A stretch of 64,000 nucleotides of DNA from Pseudactinotalea terrae (GCF_009733845.1 NZ_WNXZ01000007.1:124001-188000); one strand, 5' to 3'; positions 25,250 through 36,570 are shown, counted from the first letter of the stretch. Notes: generated by a model not told the origin, from the letters alone. Translations and numbers: made by a program.

Positions 25250-25858
25250 TCAGCGCGCGTACCGCAGACCGTCCAGCAACAGCCCGATCATTCGGTCCGT
25301 GTAACCCTCGTCGAGGCCGTAGGCGTTCATGCTCAGCTGGGCGACGGCGCTGAGGAGCTCGGCGGCATCGACGTCGGAGCGGATCTCGCCGGCGGCCGCT
25401 GCGTTCTCGAGCAGCGTGCTGAGCGCGGCCACGAACCGGGTCCGGAAGTAGTCGGGCAGCTTCTCGTAGGCGCTGTCGCCGGAGTGCAGCGCGGCCGAGA
25501 GCCCACGCTTGGTAGCGAAGAAACCCTGCAGGCGCTCGAGCCAGCGGCTCAGTGCCGCCATCGGTGGGTGCTCCTCGATCAGCGCTGGGGCTGCGTCGGC
25601 ACAGGCGTCGATCTCGTTGCGGAACACGGCAGCGACCAGATCGGCGCGCAGCGGGTAGTGGCGGTAGAGCGTCCCTGTCCCCACCCCGGCCTTGGCCGTG
25701 ATCTCGCGTACGGGGGCGTCGACACCCGAGGTCGCGAACACCTCGGCCGCGGCCGTCAGCAGCGCGTCGACGTTGCGCTGCGCGTCGGCTCGCATGCGGC
25801 GATCGGTCCCGGTGGGTGCATCGGGAGCCCGCTCGGCGGACGTTCCTGACGTTGCCAC
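25250..25858 (-). CDS. TetR-family repressor
   Basis: Ligand-responsive repressor (about 202 aa). The N-terminal HTH is clear (VDALLTAAAEVFATSGVDAP, VREITAKAGVGTGTLYRHYP), followed by the helical ligand domain. The GTG at 25858 is chosen because AAGGGG lies nine bases upstream; a GTG at 25864 and a later ATG are alternatives. It is divergent from an SDR/aldo-keto reductase pair, and two perfect palindromes lie in the shared intergenic region. It very probably represses that pair and itself. Confidence 0.92.
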   Translation of the reverse strand: MATSGTSAERAPDAPTGTDRRMRADAQRNVDALLTAAAEVFATSGVDAPVREITAKAGVGTGTLYRHYPLRADLVAAVFRNEIDACADAAPALIEEHPPMAALSRWLERLQGFFATKRGLSAALHSGDSAYEKLPDYFRTRFVAALSTLLENAAAAGEIRSDVDAAELLSAVAQLSMNAYGLDEGYTDRMIGLLLDGLRYAR

Positions 25859-25871
25859 TGACACACACCCC

Positions 25872-25923
25872 TTGCGTAATCGGAACCATGTTCCGTATAG
25901 TCCTACCCGGAACGTTGTTCCGG
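25872..25923 (+). promoter_or_regulatory. Promoter with twin TetR operators
   Basis: CGGAACCATGTTCCG (25881-25895) is a perfect 6-3-6 palindrome. CCGGAACGTTGTTCCGG (25907-25923) is a perfect 7-3-7 palindrome. Both share GGAAC-N3-GTTCC, with centres 27 bp apart. The first lies in the 18-base spacer between TTGCGT (25872-25877) and TATAGT (25896-25901), a plausible plus-strand promoter for the SDR gene. Binding there would block polymerase. Confidence 0.8.
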
Positions 25924-25978
25924 TAATCATGGTAGCGCTGATGCGTCGCAGTGTCAGCCTACGGAAGGACTCACACTC

Positions 25979-26992
25979 ATGCCTCACCGTCAGCACCCCG
26001 TCGGCACCGGGTTCACCGCCTTCTCCACCGCCGCCGACGTCATGGCCGGCATCGACCTCACCGACATGAACGCCGTCGTCACCGGCGGCCATTCCGGCCT
26101 TGGACTCGTCACCACCCGCGCGCTCAGCGCGGCCGGCGCCTGGGTCACGGTCCTCGCTCGCGACCCCCAGCGGGCCAAGCGCGCGCTGCAAGGGATCAGG
26201 CGGGTGGAGGTCGAGCAGCTCGACCTCCTCGTGCCCGAGTCGATCGAGGCGTACACCGCCCGGTCCCTCCGAGAGGGTCGCCCCCTCGACATCCTCGTCA
26301 ACAACGCCGGGCTGCCCTCCGCTGGCGGGCTCCAGCACGATGCCCGCGGCTACGAGGCTCAGCTCGCCGCCAACCACCTCGGTCACTTCCAGCTGACGCT
26401 CGGGCTGATGCCCGTGCTGCTCGCGGCCGGTCACGCCCGGGTGGTCACCACGAGCTCCGGCGCGCACCGGATGTCCGACATCCTGTGGGACGACCCGCAC
26501 TTCCGGAGCGGCCACCACCACCCGGACCTCGCCTATTCGCAGTCGAAGACGGCGAACGTGCTGTTCACCGTCGAGCTCGACCGGCGGTGGGCCGATGCCG
26601 GCATCCGCGCCTATGCACCGCATCCAGGCATCATCGCGGCGACGGGGTTCAACCGGAGCGCCGGTGAGGATGCCCGCCGGGCCATGGGGCTCATCGACGA
26701 GCGGGGCGAGCCGATCATCGACCCGACGCGGGGCCTCAAGACCCCTGAGCAAGGAGCCGCCACGATTCTCGTGGCAGCGGCGCACCCGCTGCTCGCGAGC
26801 ACCGGCGGCGTCTATCTCAACAACGGCGATGTAGCCCCGCTCGATCCCAGCTCCGGCCCGATCGACATGTCCAACCCACCGGCCGACGCCGCTCCGCACG
26901 CGATCGACCCCGACTCCGCGCGCCGGCTCTGGGAGCTCAGCGCGCGGCTCATCACCGCCTCGCGGCACGAGACCTTCTCGCTCGCCGTCTGA
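25979..26992 (+). CDS. Short-chain dehydrogenase/reductase, extended N-terminus
   Basis: NAD(P)-dependent oxidoreductase (337 aa). The cofactor motif is VVTGGHSGLG at about residue 38, followed by ILVNNAG, a Ser block (VVTTSSGAHRM) and catalytic Tyr/Lys (YSQSKTAN). It resembles the retinol-dehydrogenase/WW-domain-oxidoreductase-like branch of SDRs. Substrate unknown. A GGAAGGA ribosome site precedes the ATG. It is followed by an aldo-keto reductase in the same unit, both under the twin TetR operators, which suggests a response to a carbonyl compound or xenobiotic. Confidence 0.92.
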   Translation: MPHRQHPVGTGFTAFSTAADVMAGIDLTDMNAVVTGGHSGLGLVTTRALSAAGAWVTVLARDPQRAKRALQGIRRVEVEQLDLLVPESIEAYTARSLREGRPLDILVNNAGLPSAGGLQHDARGYEAQLAANHLGHFQLTLGLMPVLLAAGHARVVTTSSGAHRMSDILWDDPHFRSGHHHPDLAYSQSKTANVLFTVELDRRWADAGIRAYAPHPGIIAATGFNRSAGEDARRAMGLIDERGEPIIDPTRGLKTPEQGAATILVAAAHPLLASTGGVYLNNGDVAPLDPSSGPIDMSNPPADAAPHAIDPDSARRLWELSARLITASRHETFSLAV

Positions 26993-27024
26993 CCTGCACG
27001 ACCACCCTCGAAGGAGAACACCCC

Positions 27025-27939
27025 ATGACCACCACCACCCTGTCCGCCCAGTCCGCCGGAACCTGGCAGCTCGGCGACCGCACGGTCAACCGCATCGGGT
27101 TCGGCGCGATGCGACTGACCGGCATGCCGTGGGACCCGGCCCCACGCAGCCGCGAGAGCGCCATCGCGGTGCTGCGCCGCGCCGTCGAGCTGGGCGTCAA
27201 CCACATCGACACCGCAGCGTTCTACTTCCTCCCGACCCGCTCCTCCAACGAGCTCATCGCCACCGCATTGCAGCCGTACCCGGACGATCTGGTGATCGCC
27301 ACCAAGGTCGGCGCGAGCCGGTCCCGCGCGGGCGAGTTCGAGTCCTATGCGCGCCCGGAGCAGCTCCGCGCCCAGGTCGAGCAGAACATTCGCGAGCTCG
27401 GGCGCGACCACATGGACGTCGTCAACCTCCGCTGGGGTTCCGGCCTCGGGAAGGAGGGCGGTTCGGTCGCCGAGCACGTCGGCGCGCTCGTCGAGCTCCG
27501 CGAGGCCGGCCTGCTCAGGCATATCGGCATCTCCAACGTGAACGCCGATCAGCTGCTCGAGGCGCTGGCGATCACCCCGATCGTCGAGGTCCAGAACCGG
27601 TACGGGCTCACCGAGCGCACGGACGACGACGTGCTGGCCATCACCGCCGAGCGCGGGATCGCGTTCGTGCCGTTCTTCGCGATGGGTGCGGCGATCGCCG
27701 GCGCGGTGCCGGGCGGCTCGGTCGACACCACCGGTGCGGACGTGGTCGCCCGGATCGCCGCGGCGCACGACGCCTCGCCGTCGCAGGTGCGGCTGGCCTG
27801 GACCCTGCACCGTGGGCCGCACGTGCTCGCGATCCCGGGGACCGGCAGCCTCGACCACCTCGAGGAGAACATCGCCGCCGGCTCGCTGCAGCTCTCCGAG
27901 GAAGAGCTCGCTCAGCTCGACGGCATCGCGGCCGGCTGA
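27025..27939 (+). CDS. Aldo/keto reductase
   Basis: NADPH-dependent reductase of carbonyl compounds (304 aa), TIM-barrel family. Visible parts are IGFGAMRLTG, HIDTAAFY with the catalytic Asp and Tyr, the Lys in VIATKVG, and the cofactor-binding end IPGTGSLDHLEENIAA. The barrel position that often carries His reads DVVNLRW, a variant known in the pyridoxal-reductase-like branch. Co-transcribed with the SDR gene (32-base gap). Confidence 0.93.
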   Translation: MTTTTLSAQSAGTWQLGDRTVNRIGFGAMRLTGMPWDPAPRSRESAIAVLRRAVELGVNHIDTAAFYFLPTRSSNELIATALQPYPDDLVIATKVGASRSRAGEFESYARPEQLRAQVEQNIRELGRDHMDVVNLRWGSGLGKEGGSVAEHVGALVELREAGLLRHIGISNVNADQLLEALAITPIVEVQNRYGLTERTDDDVLAITAERGIAFVPFFAMGAAIAGAVPGGSVDTTGADVVARIAAAHDASPSQVRLAWTLHRGPHVLAIPGTGSLDHLEENIAAGSLQLSEEELAQLDGIAAG

Positions 27940-27952
27940 CGGGCGCATGCTC

Positions 27953-28003
27953 GGGACAGATGCGGAGCTGGTGCACGGCACAGACCAGTTCCGCGTCTGT
28001 CCC
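27953..28003. terminator. Bidirectional hairpin between convergent genes
   Basis: Arms 27953-27972 and 27984-28003 pair over 20 bp with only two mismatched positions (G-U type in RNA) and an 11-base loop. It lies exactly between the stop of the aldo-keto reductase and the stop of hepT, so it probably terminates both. Confidence 0.75.
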
Positions 28004-28408
28004 TCACGGGTGGCTCAGACCCTCGGTACCCAGGGGTGGGGCCTCGGCGCTCTCACGTGGCGGCTCGCCGCGCGGCAGATCGAGGGCCTGGAGGAGGCTG
28101 GGAACGCGACGGACCAGCGCTGTCCACATCAGGTCGTGGTTGACCTTGTCATAGTGGTGCGCCACCAAGTTGCGCATCCTCATGATGGCGACCCAGTCGA
28201 CATCGGCATGTGCGGCTCGGTAGTCCTCGCTGAGCCGCTCCACGACCGTCGCGATCTTGATCAGCACTCGCTCGCCGGCATTGCGCAGCAACGCACCGGC
28301 GGGGGTGTCGGCCACATAGGCAGCGCGCCCATGGTCGGTGATGTACCGCGCCTCTGCTGCGAAGCCGACCAGATCCTGCAGCCGACGCTCGGTGCGCTCG
28401 TCGGTCAC
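28004..28408 (-). CDS. hepT: HepT-type HEPN RNase toxin
   Basis: Predicted toxin of a HepT/MntA pair (134 aa). The HEPN catalytic motif R-x4-H-x-Y is present at residues 79-86 (RNLVAHHY). The rest is helical, as in the family. The GTG start overlaps the antitoxin stop by four bases (GTGA), so the pair is coupled. In known systems MntA adds AMP to the Tyr of this motif and silences the RNase. A Pro/Glu-rich tail of about 25 residues is extra. Confidence 0.9.
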   Translation of the reverse strand: MTDERTERRLQDLVGFAAEARYITDHGRAAYVADTPAGALLRNAGERVLIKIATVVERLSEDYRAAHADVDWVAIMRMRNLVAHHYDKVNHDLMWTALVRRVPSLLQALDLPRGEPPRESAEAPPLGTEGLSHP

Positions 28409-28863
28409 AGCGGTACCGCCGTCAGGCGTGCGCTCTCGATCACGCGACCGTCGGACCCGGTCGACACCACATCCACCGGAATGGTCAGCATCTGAGAAAG
28501 CTCCTCTTCCAGCGCGAGCAGATCCAAGATGTCCCGGTCGGGGCCGAACTGGACCAACAGATCGAGGTCGGAGCCGGGACCGTCCGTCCCCAGCGCCGTC
28601 GAGCCCATCACCATCACGGAGAGGCCGCCGTGCCGGCGAACGGCTTGGGCGATGTCGTCCCGTCGCCGCCGCAGGGCCGCCGACGGTTGGAGTGCCAGTG
28701 CCTGCTCGATCGCAACCCGAAGCTGCGGCGTCGGAGCTCGACGACCCGCCTCGATCGCCGAGATCATCGGTTGTGTGACCCCGACGCGAGCGGCCAGCTC
28801 ACGTTGTGACAGGTCGAGCAGCTCGCGTCGGTTTCGCACCCACTCGCCCAGGCCTCGGTTCAT
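28405..28863 (-). CDS. mntA: MntA-type nucleotidyltransferase antitoxin fused to an XRE HTH
   Basis: 152 residues. Residues 1-55 are an XRE helix-turn-helix (LSQRELAARVGVTQPMISAI). From about residue 75 there is a minimal nucleotidyltransferase domain with the GS-x10-DxD motif (GSTALGTDGPGSDLD). The product probably both AMPylates HepT and represses the operon. The ATG at 28863 is the first in the homologous region. It has no strong ribosome site, and an A/T-rich -10-like region lies just upstream. Confidence 0.9.
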   Translation of the reverse strand: MNRGLGEWVRNRRELLDLSQRELAARVGVTQPMISAIEAGRRAPTPQLRVAIEQALALQPSAALRRRRDDIAQAVRRHGGLSVMVMGSTALGTDGPGSDLDLLVQFGPDRDILDLLALEEELSQMLTIPVDVVSTGSDGRVIESARLTAVPL

Positions 28864-28874
28864 CGACCCAGGAT

Positions 28875-28890
28875 ATAACTGATGGGTTAT
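28875..28890 (-). promoter_or_regulatory. Probable XRE operator/promoter of the toxin-antitoxin pair
   Basis: ATAAC (28875-28879) and GTTAT (28886-28890) form an inverted repeat with six bases between. It is 12 bases before the antitoxin ATG and is one of the most A/T-rich spots nearby, overlapping a -10-like TTATAT on the minus strand. It is a natural site for autorepression by the HTH of the antitoxin. Confidence 0.45.
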
Positions 28891-28974
28891 CACGTGGAAG
28901 CGTCGTCCGTCCCGGATGCGTCGGTGCGGTTCCCGCAGGATCACTCGGCGGCCGATCGCCACCCCGCGCCTCGC

Positions 28975-29170
28975 TCAGCTCACCAACCCCCGGATCTCGT
29001 CAGCGGTGAGGTTCCAGGCTGAGCCGAGCCTGCAGCGCCGCCGTCGAGCACATTGGCGAACAACGTCCCCTTGCGGGCCGACAGACCGAGGACCTCGGCC
29101 TCGATGGTGTGGGCGGCGACGAGCCGGTAGACCATCACCGATCTCGTCTGGCCGATGCGGTGCGTGCGGC
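28975..29170 (-). pseudogene. Decayed second copy of the SNF2 ATPase 3' end
   Basis: This stretch matches the last about 190 bases of the intact SNF2 gene (31021-31211), same strand and including the stop region, at roughly 85-90 percent by eye. A net 5-base insertion near 29020-29035 shifts the frame. The readable part still gives THRIGQTRSVMVYRLVAA and IEAEVLGLSARKGTLF. There is no start or ATPase core, so it is a remnant. It is the left half of a direct repeat bracketing a 2-kb segment. Confidence 0.85.
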
Positions 29171-29222
29171 GATCGCTGGCGCGGTGCCGGGTGCGAACAT
29201 TCACAGCTGCCGCCGTGCTGGC

Positions 29223-29663
29223 TCACCACGGCGCGACGCGTGCCGCGGTCCGGTCCTCGTGCCACATCTGCAGATCGAGCACGGCCGCGCACATGTCCGC
29301 CCGCAGCTGTGCATGCTCGGGGTCGTCCCACAGGTTGACGAGCTCACGCGGGTCGGCGTTGAGGTCGTACAGCTCACCGGTCTGGGCGGTACCGGTGTCC
29401 GGGTTGCCGTGCCAGACGACGACCTTGGCGTCGGAACGACGAAGCATCGTCGTCATCGCAGGCGGGTCGAACGCGTACCCAGAGTCGCGGTACTCCGACC
29501 AGGCGTAGCTGCGCCCGCCTCGATCACCGCGGGCGACCTCGGCGAGGTCGATCCCCTGATCCCGGGCGTAGGGCGCTTCCGCGGAAGCGCCTGTCGTGAG
29601 CAGCCCGGCCGTTCGGGCGTGATCACGATCCAGCCCCGCGCCGAGCGTCGGCGCACGATGCTG
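29223..29663 (-). pseudogene. C-terminal fragment of a sulfatase
   Basis: The frame is open from a TGA at 29664-29666 to the stop at 29223 and encodes the end of a sulfatase: YAWSEYRDSGYAFDPPAMTT, MLRRSDAKVVVWHG and TGELYDLNADPRELVNLWDD. The catalytic Cys region and first 300 or so residues are missing, and there is no start. The fragment starts where the neighbouring DUF4143-type ATPase gene ends, in the same frame, so a deletion or insertion probably joined the two. It is of a different subfamily from the intact sulfatase at 51535. Confidence 0.8.
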
Positions 29664-30935
29664 TCATGGACCAAGAAGTGCTGCCGGAATGACGGCGATC
29701 CCGTCCCCTCTCCGATAGGCGGCTTCGCCCGTGGTGATGACGGCGGCATCGAGCAGGTCGTCCCCGAGCCGCTCGCGAAGCCACAGCAGATTCCGGACGT
29801 CGCTCTCGCGCACGGTTCGAGCGAGCTTGACCTCGAGCGCGAGGATGCGCCCGTCGTCGCGCACCACGATCAGGTCCACCTCTCGCTGGCCACCCCGCAT
29901 CCGCAGGTGTGCGAGCGAGGCGCTCGCAGCACCGGCGTACACCCTGACGCTCAGCGTCACCAATGACTCGAACAGCGCTCCGAGGAGCGTGCCGTCGCGT
30001 GGTGTCTCGCCGGCCGGCCACGGCGAGTCGACAAGCGCGCCAGCGCTGACGCCCAGCAAGCGAGCGGCGAGCGCTGGGTCGGCCAGGTGATGCTTGGGTG
30101 CCTGCGTGAGACTCGCGAGATGACGGCGGGGTCCTCCCCAGGCGGGCAGCTCGTCGAGGATCCACAGCCGCTCCAGGGTGTCGCGGTACCCGATCGTGGT
30201 GGTCTTCGCCGGCTTGTTCGCGAGACCTGGGGTCGCCGCGTCCAACAGTCCGCTGTATGCCGTGGTGCTCGACGTCGCAGCACCGAAGGCCCGCAGCCAT
30301 GCGCGCAGGGCGGCAGGCCGCCGAACCACATGACCGAGCTCAGCAAACTCATGCTCCACGATCGCGTCGATGTAGCCGTCGAGGAGGTCGACCCGATCAC
30401 GCGGCGCCCGATCGCGGATACCCGGGAAGCCGGACCGCACCACCTCGTCGGCATAGTCACCCAGGGTCACCGAGGCGGTGCCCTCGATCGCTGGCCGCCT
30501 GCCTGTCAGCAATGAGCCGAGCGAGACCGTCGGCGGGACGAGGGCGCGTTCAGCGATCGACATGGGGCGCATCCGAAGCCGGACGATGCGCCCGGCTCCT
30601 GTGTGGATGTCTGCCCGGGGCGTGGCCGACCCTGTGAGCACAAAGCTGCCGGATGGAGCGCCACCATCGACGGCCCGACGAACCAGATCCCACGCAGGCG
30701 GGTACTTCTGCCACTCATCGAGAAGAACCGGGGACTGCATCTTTCCCAGCCGCTGTGGATCCGCCCGGAGCAGCTCGATCTCCGCCTCGTCGTCGAGCAA
30801 GATCGACGACCGCGCGAGCCGCTGGGCCGATGCTGTCTTGCCGACAGCCTTGGCGCCGTCGACAGCGACGGCCGGCAGTCGCTCGAGCAGGTCAGCCAGC
30901 AGCGAGTCGGCCACTCTGGAGCGATATCCCACCAC
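29664..30935 (-). CDS. AAA+ ATPase with DUF4143 domain
   Basis: 423-residue protein of the ATP-binding/DUF4143 group, common in accessory DNA. The P-loop is GAKAVGKT at residues 27-34; a Walker B-like strand (SPVLLDEWQKYP) and sensor VLTGSATP follow. The C-terminal half has the DUF4143 pattern ending in a nuclease-like fold (GGQREVDLIVVRDDGRILAL, EVKLA). Biological role unknown; defence or toxin-like roles have been suggested for relatives. The GTG start abuts a set of 23-bp-spaced repeats. It lies inside the segment bracketed by the SNF2-end repeats. Confidence 0.88.
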   Translation of the reverse strand: MVGYRSRVADSLLADLLERLPAVAVDGAKAVGKTASAQRLARSSILLDDEAEIELLRADPQRLGKMQSPVLLDEWQKYPPAWDLVRRAVDGGAPSGSFVLTGSATPRADIHTGAGRIVRLRMRPMSIAERALVPPTVSLGSLLTGRRPAIEGTASVTLGDYADEVVRSGFPGIRDRAPRDRVDLLDGYIDAIVEHEFAELGHVVRRPAALRAWLRAFGAATSSTTAYSGLLDAATPGLANKPAKTTTIGYRDTLERLWILDELPAWGGPRRHLASLTQAPKHHLADPALAARLLGVSAGALVDSPWPAGETPRDGTLLGALFESLVTLSVRVYAGAASASLAHLRMRGGQREVDLIVVRDDGRILALEVKLARTVRESDVRNLLWLRERLGDDLLDAAVITTGEAAYRRGDGIAVIPAALLGP

Positions 30936-30938
30936 CGA

Positions 30939-30993
30939 ACGCTACCAAGCGTAATAATCAAACGCTACCATTCGTACTCCTCAAACACTACCT
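30939..30993 (-). repeat. Three iterons spaced 23 bp
   Basis: ACGCTACCA at 30939-30947 and 30962-30970, and a diverged ACACTACCT at 30985-30993, all in one direction and exactly 23 bp apart. The first two are also followed by a matching CGTA. They end four bases before the GTG of the ATPase gene. Two-helical-turn spacing implies a protein bound along one DNA face, probably a regulator of this gene. Confidence 0.65.
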
Positions 30994-31020
30994 TCGCGGG
31001 GCGAAGCACCTTGCCACCTG

Positions 31021-34260
<3,240 letters not shown>

Positions 34261-34474
34261 CGCCGTCATCCTCGCACCGGCCGGTGACAGCGAAGTCCGC
34301 GCCCCGCGGCGGCGGTCCAGCCCCGCCCGCGCGACCCGCCCACCCGGGCGCGGCCGTGCCCACGCACCGAGTTCGTTCCACATCGGCCAGTTCGGTTGGT
34401 GCTCCCGACGAACTCGCCGATGTGCAGCGAACTCGGGGGGAGCGGAGGGTGGACGGCGTTGCTAGCGTCGACCC

Positions 34475-35434
34475 GTGAGCACCGACGCCACCACCCCAGC
34501 CCTGCCGGTCACCGACGGTCCGTTCGTCCGCCCCGCTGCTAGCCACCCTGCCGAGCCGCGCTGGGGACACGCCGACGGCTTGCAGGTCGGGCTCGACCCG
34601 CTGCCCGGGCCGCGCGGGCTGCTGCGGATCTACACGCCCTACCTCGACCAGCCGCGCGAGCGGATGATGAACTTCATCGCCGTCGAGCCGATCCCGGCCG
34701 GCGAGACCGCGCGCGGGTTCTCCGAGCTCGAACTCTCCGCCCTCGACGGCGCGCGCGGCAAGCGGTTCTGGTCCGCCGACGAGCCCGCCGACCCCACACC
34801 GCGGCCGTCGACCGAACCTGCTCGGGGTGTCGTCGAGATGCTCGACGGCGTCGCTCACCTCCGCGTGTTCGTGCTCGTCGAGCCGTTCGACAACGGTGCC
34901 GAGGTATACCTGCGGCTCACTTTCCGCGCCGACAGGCCGCACGAGGTGGCGATCGCCGCCTACGCCCGCGAGCGCTCGGTGTCGCTCGAGCACCTGATCG
35001 TCACGGCGACCATGGGGAACTACGCCCGGCTCCGGGAGCTGCACCTCGCGGATCGCGTCGTCACGCCGGCGGAGCTGTGGCCGGACTTCACGGGACATGC
35101 GTTCGCCGCGCACGCCCGGTTCGGGCTCGGTGAGCTGACCCGAGAGGCGAGCGGCGCCGTCGTCGTCTCGGCTGCGCCCGACGAGGCCGACCCGGTCAAC
35201 GTCGGCTACGCCGACGACGTCGTGCCGGGCTGGCACTTCCAGGGCGGCCGCGCTCGCCAGTACTGGCGGGCAGCCGATCCGGACCCAGCGATCGAGTGCC
35301 TCGTCAACGCGCGGGCCTCGTACTGGGCGAGCGAGTCGCCCATCCCCGGCGGTGCGGCGTACGAGAACATCGAGCTGGTGGAGCCGTTCCGGCAGGGCCG
35401 CGAGCTCGTCCTCGGCATCGACCCGCTGGACTGA
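34475..35434 (+). CDS. Unknown conserved-looking protein
   Basis: 319 residues, no signal peptide or membrane helix, rich in strands and aromatic residues (GPRGLLRIYTPYLDQPRERM, VFVLVEPFDNGAEVYLRLTF, GAAYENIELVEPF). The composition suggests a beta-sandwich, as in sugar-binding or sugar-processing proteins, but I cannot name a family. A TAGCGT -10-like word ends six bases before the GTG and no ribosome site is seen, so translation may be leaderless. It is divergent from the SNF2 gene and convergent with the PIN toxin. Confidence 0.75.
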   Translation: MSTDATTPALPVTDGPFVRPAASHPAEPRWGHADGLQVGLDPLPGPRGLLRIYTPYLDQPRERMMNFIAVEPIPAGETARGFSELELSALDGARGKRFWSADEPADPTPRPSTEPARGVVEMLDGVAHLRVFVLVEPFDNGAEVYLRLTFRADRPHEVAIAAYARERSVSLEHLIVTATMGNYARLRELHLADRVVTPAELWPDFTGHAFAAHARFGLGELTREASGAVVVSAAPDEADPVNVGYADDVVPGWHFQGGRARQYWRAADPDPAIECLVNARASYWASESPIPGGAAYENIELVEPFRQGRELVLGIDPLD

Positions 35435-35437
35435 GGC

Positions 35438-35857
35438 TCAGCCTGCGAACGGATCGAGCACCGGCACGCCCGCGGCGATGAAATGCGCGGTGTCGCGCGT
35501 CGCGACCGTGAGGTCGTTCGACCTCGCGATCGCGGCGACCATGGCGTCCATCTCCGGAAGCGTCTCGCCCCGGCGGCGCGCGTTGGCCCGCATCCCGGCG
35601 TAGGACGCGCTGGCGCGGTCATCAAAGCTCAGGATGCGGCGCGCGAACAACGGGACGACCTCGTCCTCGAACCGCTCGTGGAGAGTCTCGCGCCGCTTGC
35701 CTTCCGGCAACGCCCCGATCCCGAACCGGATCTCGGCGAGGAGGATCGTCGTGAGGTACAGCGTCTCCACGGCTTGGGCGTCCAACCAGGCGATCACACG
35801 TGGATCCGGCGTCGCTCGCAACGGCTCGGACACGACATTGGTGTCGAGGACGATCAT
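35438..35857 (-). CDS. vapC: PIN-domain RNase toxin (VapC/FitB type)
   Basis: 139 residues with the full set of PIN acidic residues: Asp5 (MIVLDTNVVSE), Glu42 (LLAEIRFG), Asp104 (LPEMDAMVAAIA) and Asp122 (TVATRDTAHF). Predicted Mg-dependent RNase. Its ATG overlaps the antitoxin stop by four bases. Confidence 0.94.
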   Translation of the reverse strand: MIVLDTNVVSEPLRATPDPRVIAWLDAQAVETLYLTTILLAEIRFGIGALPEGKRRETLHERFEDEVVPLFARRILSFDDRASASYAGMRANARRRGETLPEMDAMVAAIARSNDLTVATRDTAHFIAAGVPVLDPFAG

Positions 35858-36093
35858 CCGAGATCGATGGGCTCGGCGGCTGTGCCCGAGCGCTGGATGT
35901 CGAGATCGACTCCGTGCTCATTCGGTGCCAGTCCGGCCAGCACCGAGCCCAGCCGCACCCTCCCCGGAGGCACCACGGCGAGCTCCAGGATCGCTCGGAC
36001 CTCGGCCTCGGTGCTGCGAGCGTTTGACGCCGCGCGCACCTTCAAGGCGCGGTGCGTCTCCTCGGACAGGTTCCTCACGACGATCGCCGGCAT
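35854..36093 (-). CDS. vapB: FitA-like ribbon-helix-helix antitoxin
   Basis: 79 residues. The N-terminal RHH reads MPAIVVRNLSEETHRALKVR then ARSTEAEVRAILELAV, typical of FitA-type antitoxins. The acidic C-terminal tail would thread through the PIN toxin and block its active site. It is first in the operon and coupled to the toxin. A two-half-site operator lies directly upstream. Confidence 0.9.
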   Translation of the reverse strand: MPAIVVRNLSEETHRALKVRAASNARSTEAEVRAILELAVVPPGRVRLGSVLAGLAPNEHGVDLDIQRSGTAAEPIDLG

Positions 36094-36103
36094 GGCCGCC
36101 TCC

Positions 36104-36131
36104 TGATATCACTCGTTACTCGACGATATCA
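36104..36131 (-). promoter_or_regulatory. Operator of the VapBC/FitAB pair
   Basis: TGATATC (36104-36110) and GATATCA (36125-36131) form a perfect 7-bp inverted repeat with 14 bases between, so the half-site centres are 21 bp apart (two helical turns). It is 11 bases upstream of the antitoxin start. This matches how hetero-octameric FitAB/VapBC complexes bind paired half-sites. Confidence 0.7.
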
Positions 36132-36165
36132 GCACCATCGCGAGCAGTCGCGTGCGGATCGCTGG

Positions 36166-36195
36166 TTGCGCTTCACAATCAGTGAGGCGTACGGT
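36166..36195 (+). promoter_or_regulatory. Promoter-like pair before the VOC gene
   Basis: TTGCGC (36166-36171), 18 bases, TACGGT (36190-36195). It would start transcription about 35 bases before the VOC gene. Supported only by consensus match and position. Confidence 0.4.
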
Positions 36196-36237
36196 GGTGA
36201 CCACTTGTGGAGTGCAACTAGTCGAGGGGTGGTCTGG

Positions 36238-36570
36238 ATGATCCGAGGTGTGCTCGCCCACTGCACCGTGACCGACCTATCCCGAGCCGAGGACTGGTAC
36301 ACCCGCCTCCTCGGCCGCGGGCCCGACGCACGCCCCATGACTGGGCTGCTCGAGTGGCACCTCGGTGAGGGCTTCGGCCTCCAGGTGTGGTCCGAGCCCG
36401 AGCGCGCGGGTGACTCCTGCGCCGTGCTCGACGACACGGATCTCGACGCGACGGCAGCGCAGCTCACAGCCGTCGGCATCGGCAACGACGGCCCTCAGCC
36501 CGGCGGTTCCGGGCGGATCGTTCAGCTCGCGGACTCGGACGGGAACCGCATCGTCCTGCTGGGGGACTGA
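36238..36570 (+). CDS. VOC-family (glyoxalase-like) protein
   Basis: 110 residues with a single glyoxalase/bleomycin-resistance fold: HCTVTDLSRAEDWYTRLLGR at the start and VQLADSDGNRIVLLGD at the end. Such proteins bind metal and act as small-molecule lyases, isomerases or drug binders; the substrate is not evident. The usual metal residues are partly changed (the C-terminal Glu reads VLLGD), so a binding role is possible. The ATG at 36238 has GAGGGG upstream. Confidence 0.85.
   Translation: MIRGVLAHCTVTDLSRAEDWYTRLLGRGPDARPMTGLLEWHLGEGFGLQVWSEPERAGDSCAVLDDTDLDATAAQLTAVGIGNDGPQPGGSGRIVQLADSDGNRIVLLGD

Noticed and set aside
29223-30935. ATPase gene and sulfatase fragment as one fused protein
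   Set aside because: They share a frame, but a TGA at 29664-29666 separates them and the ATPase has its natural C-terminus before it.
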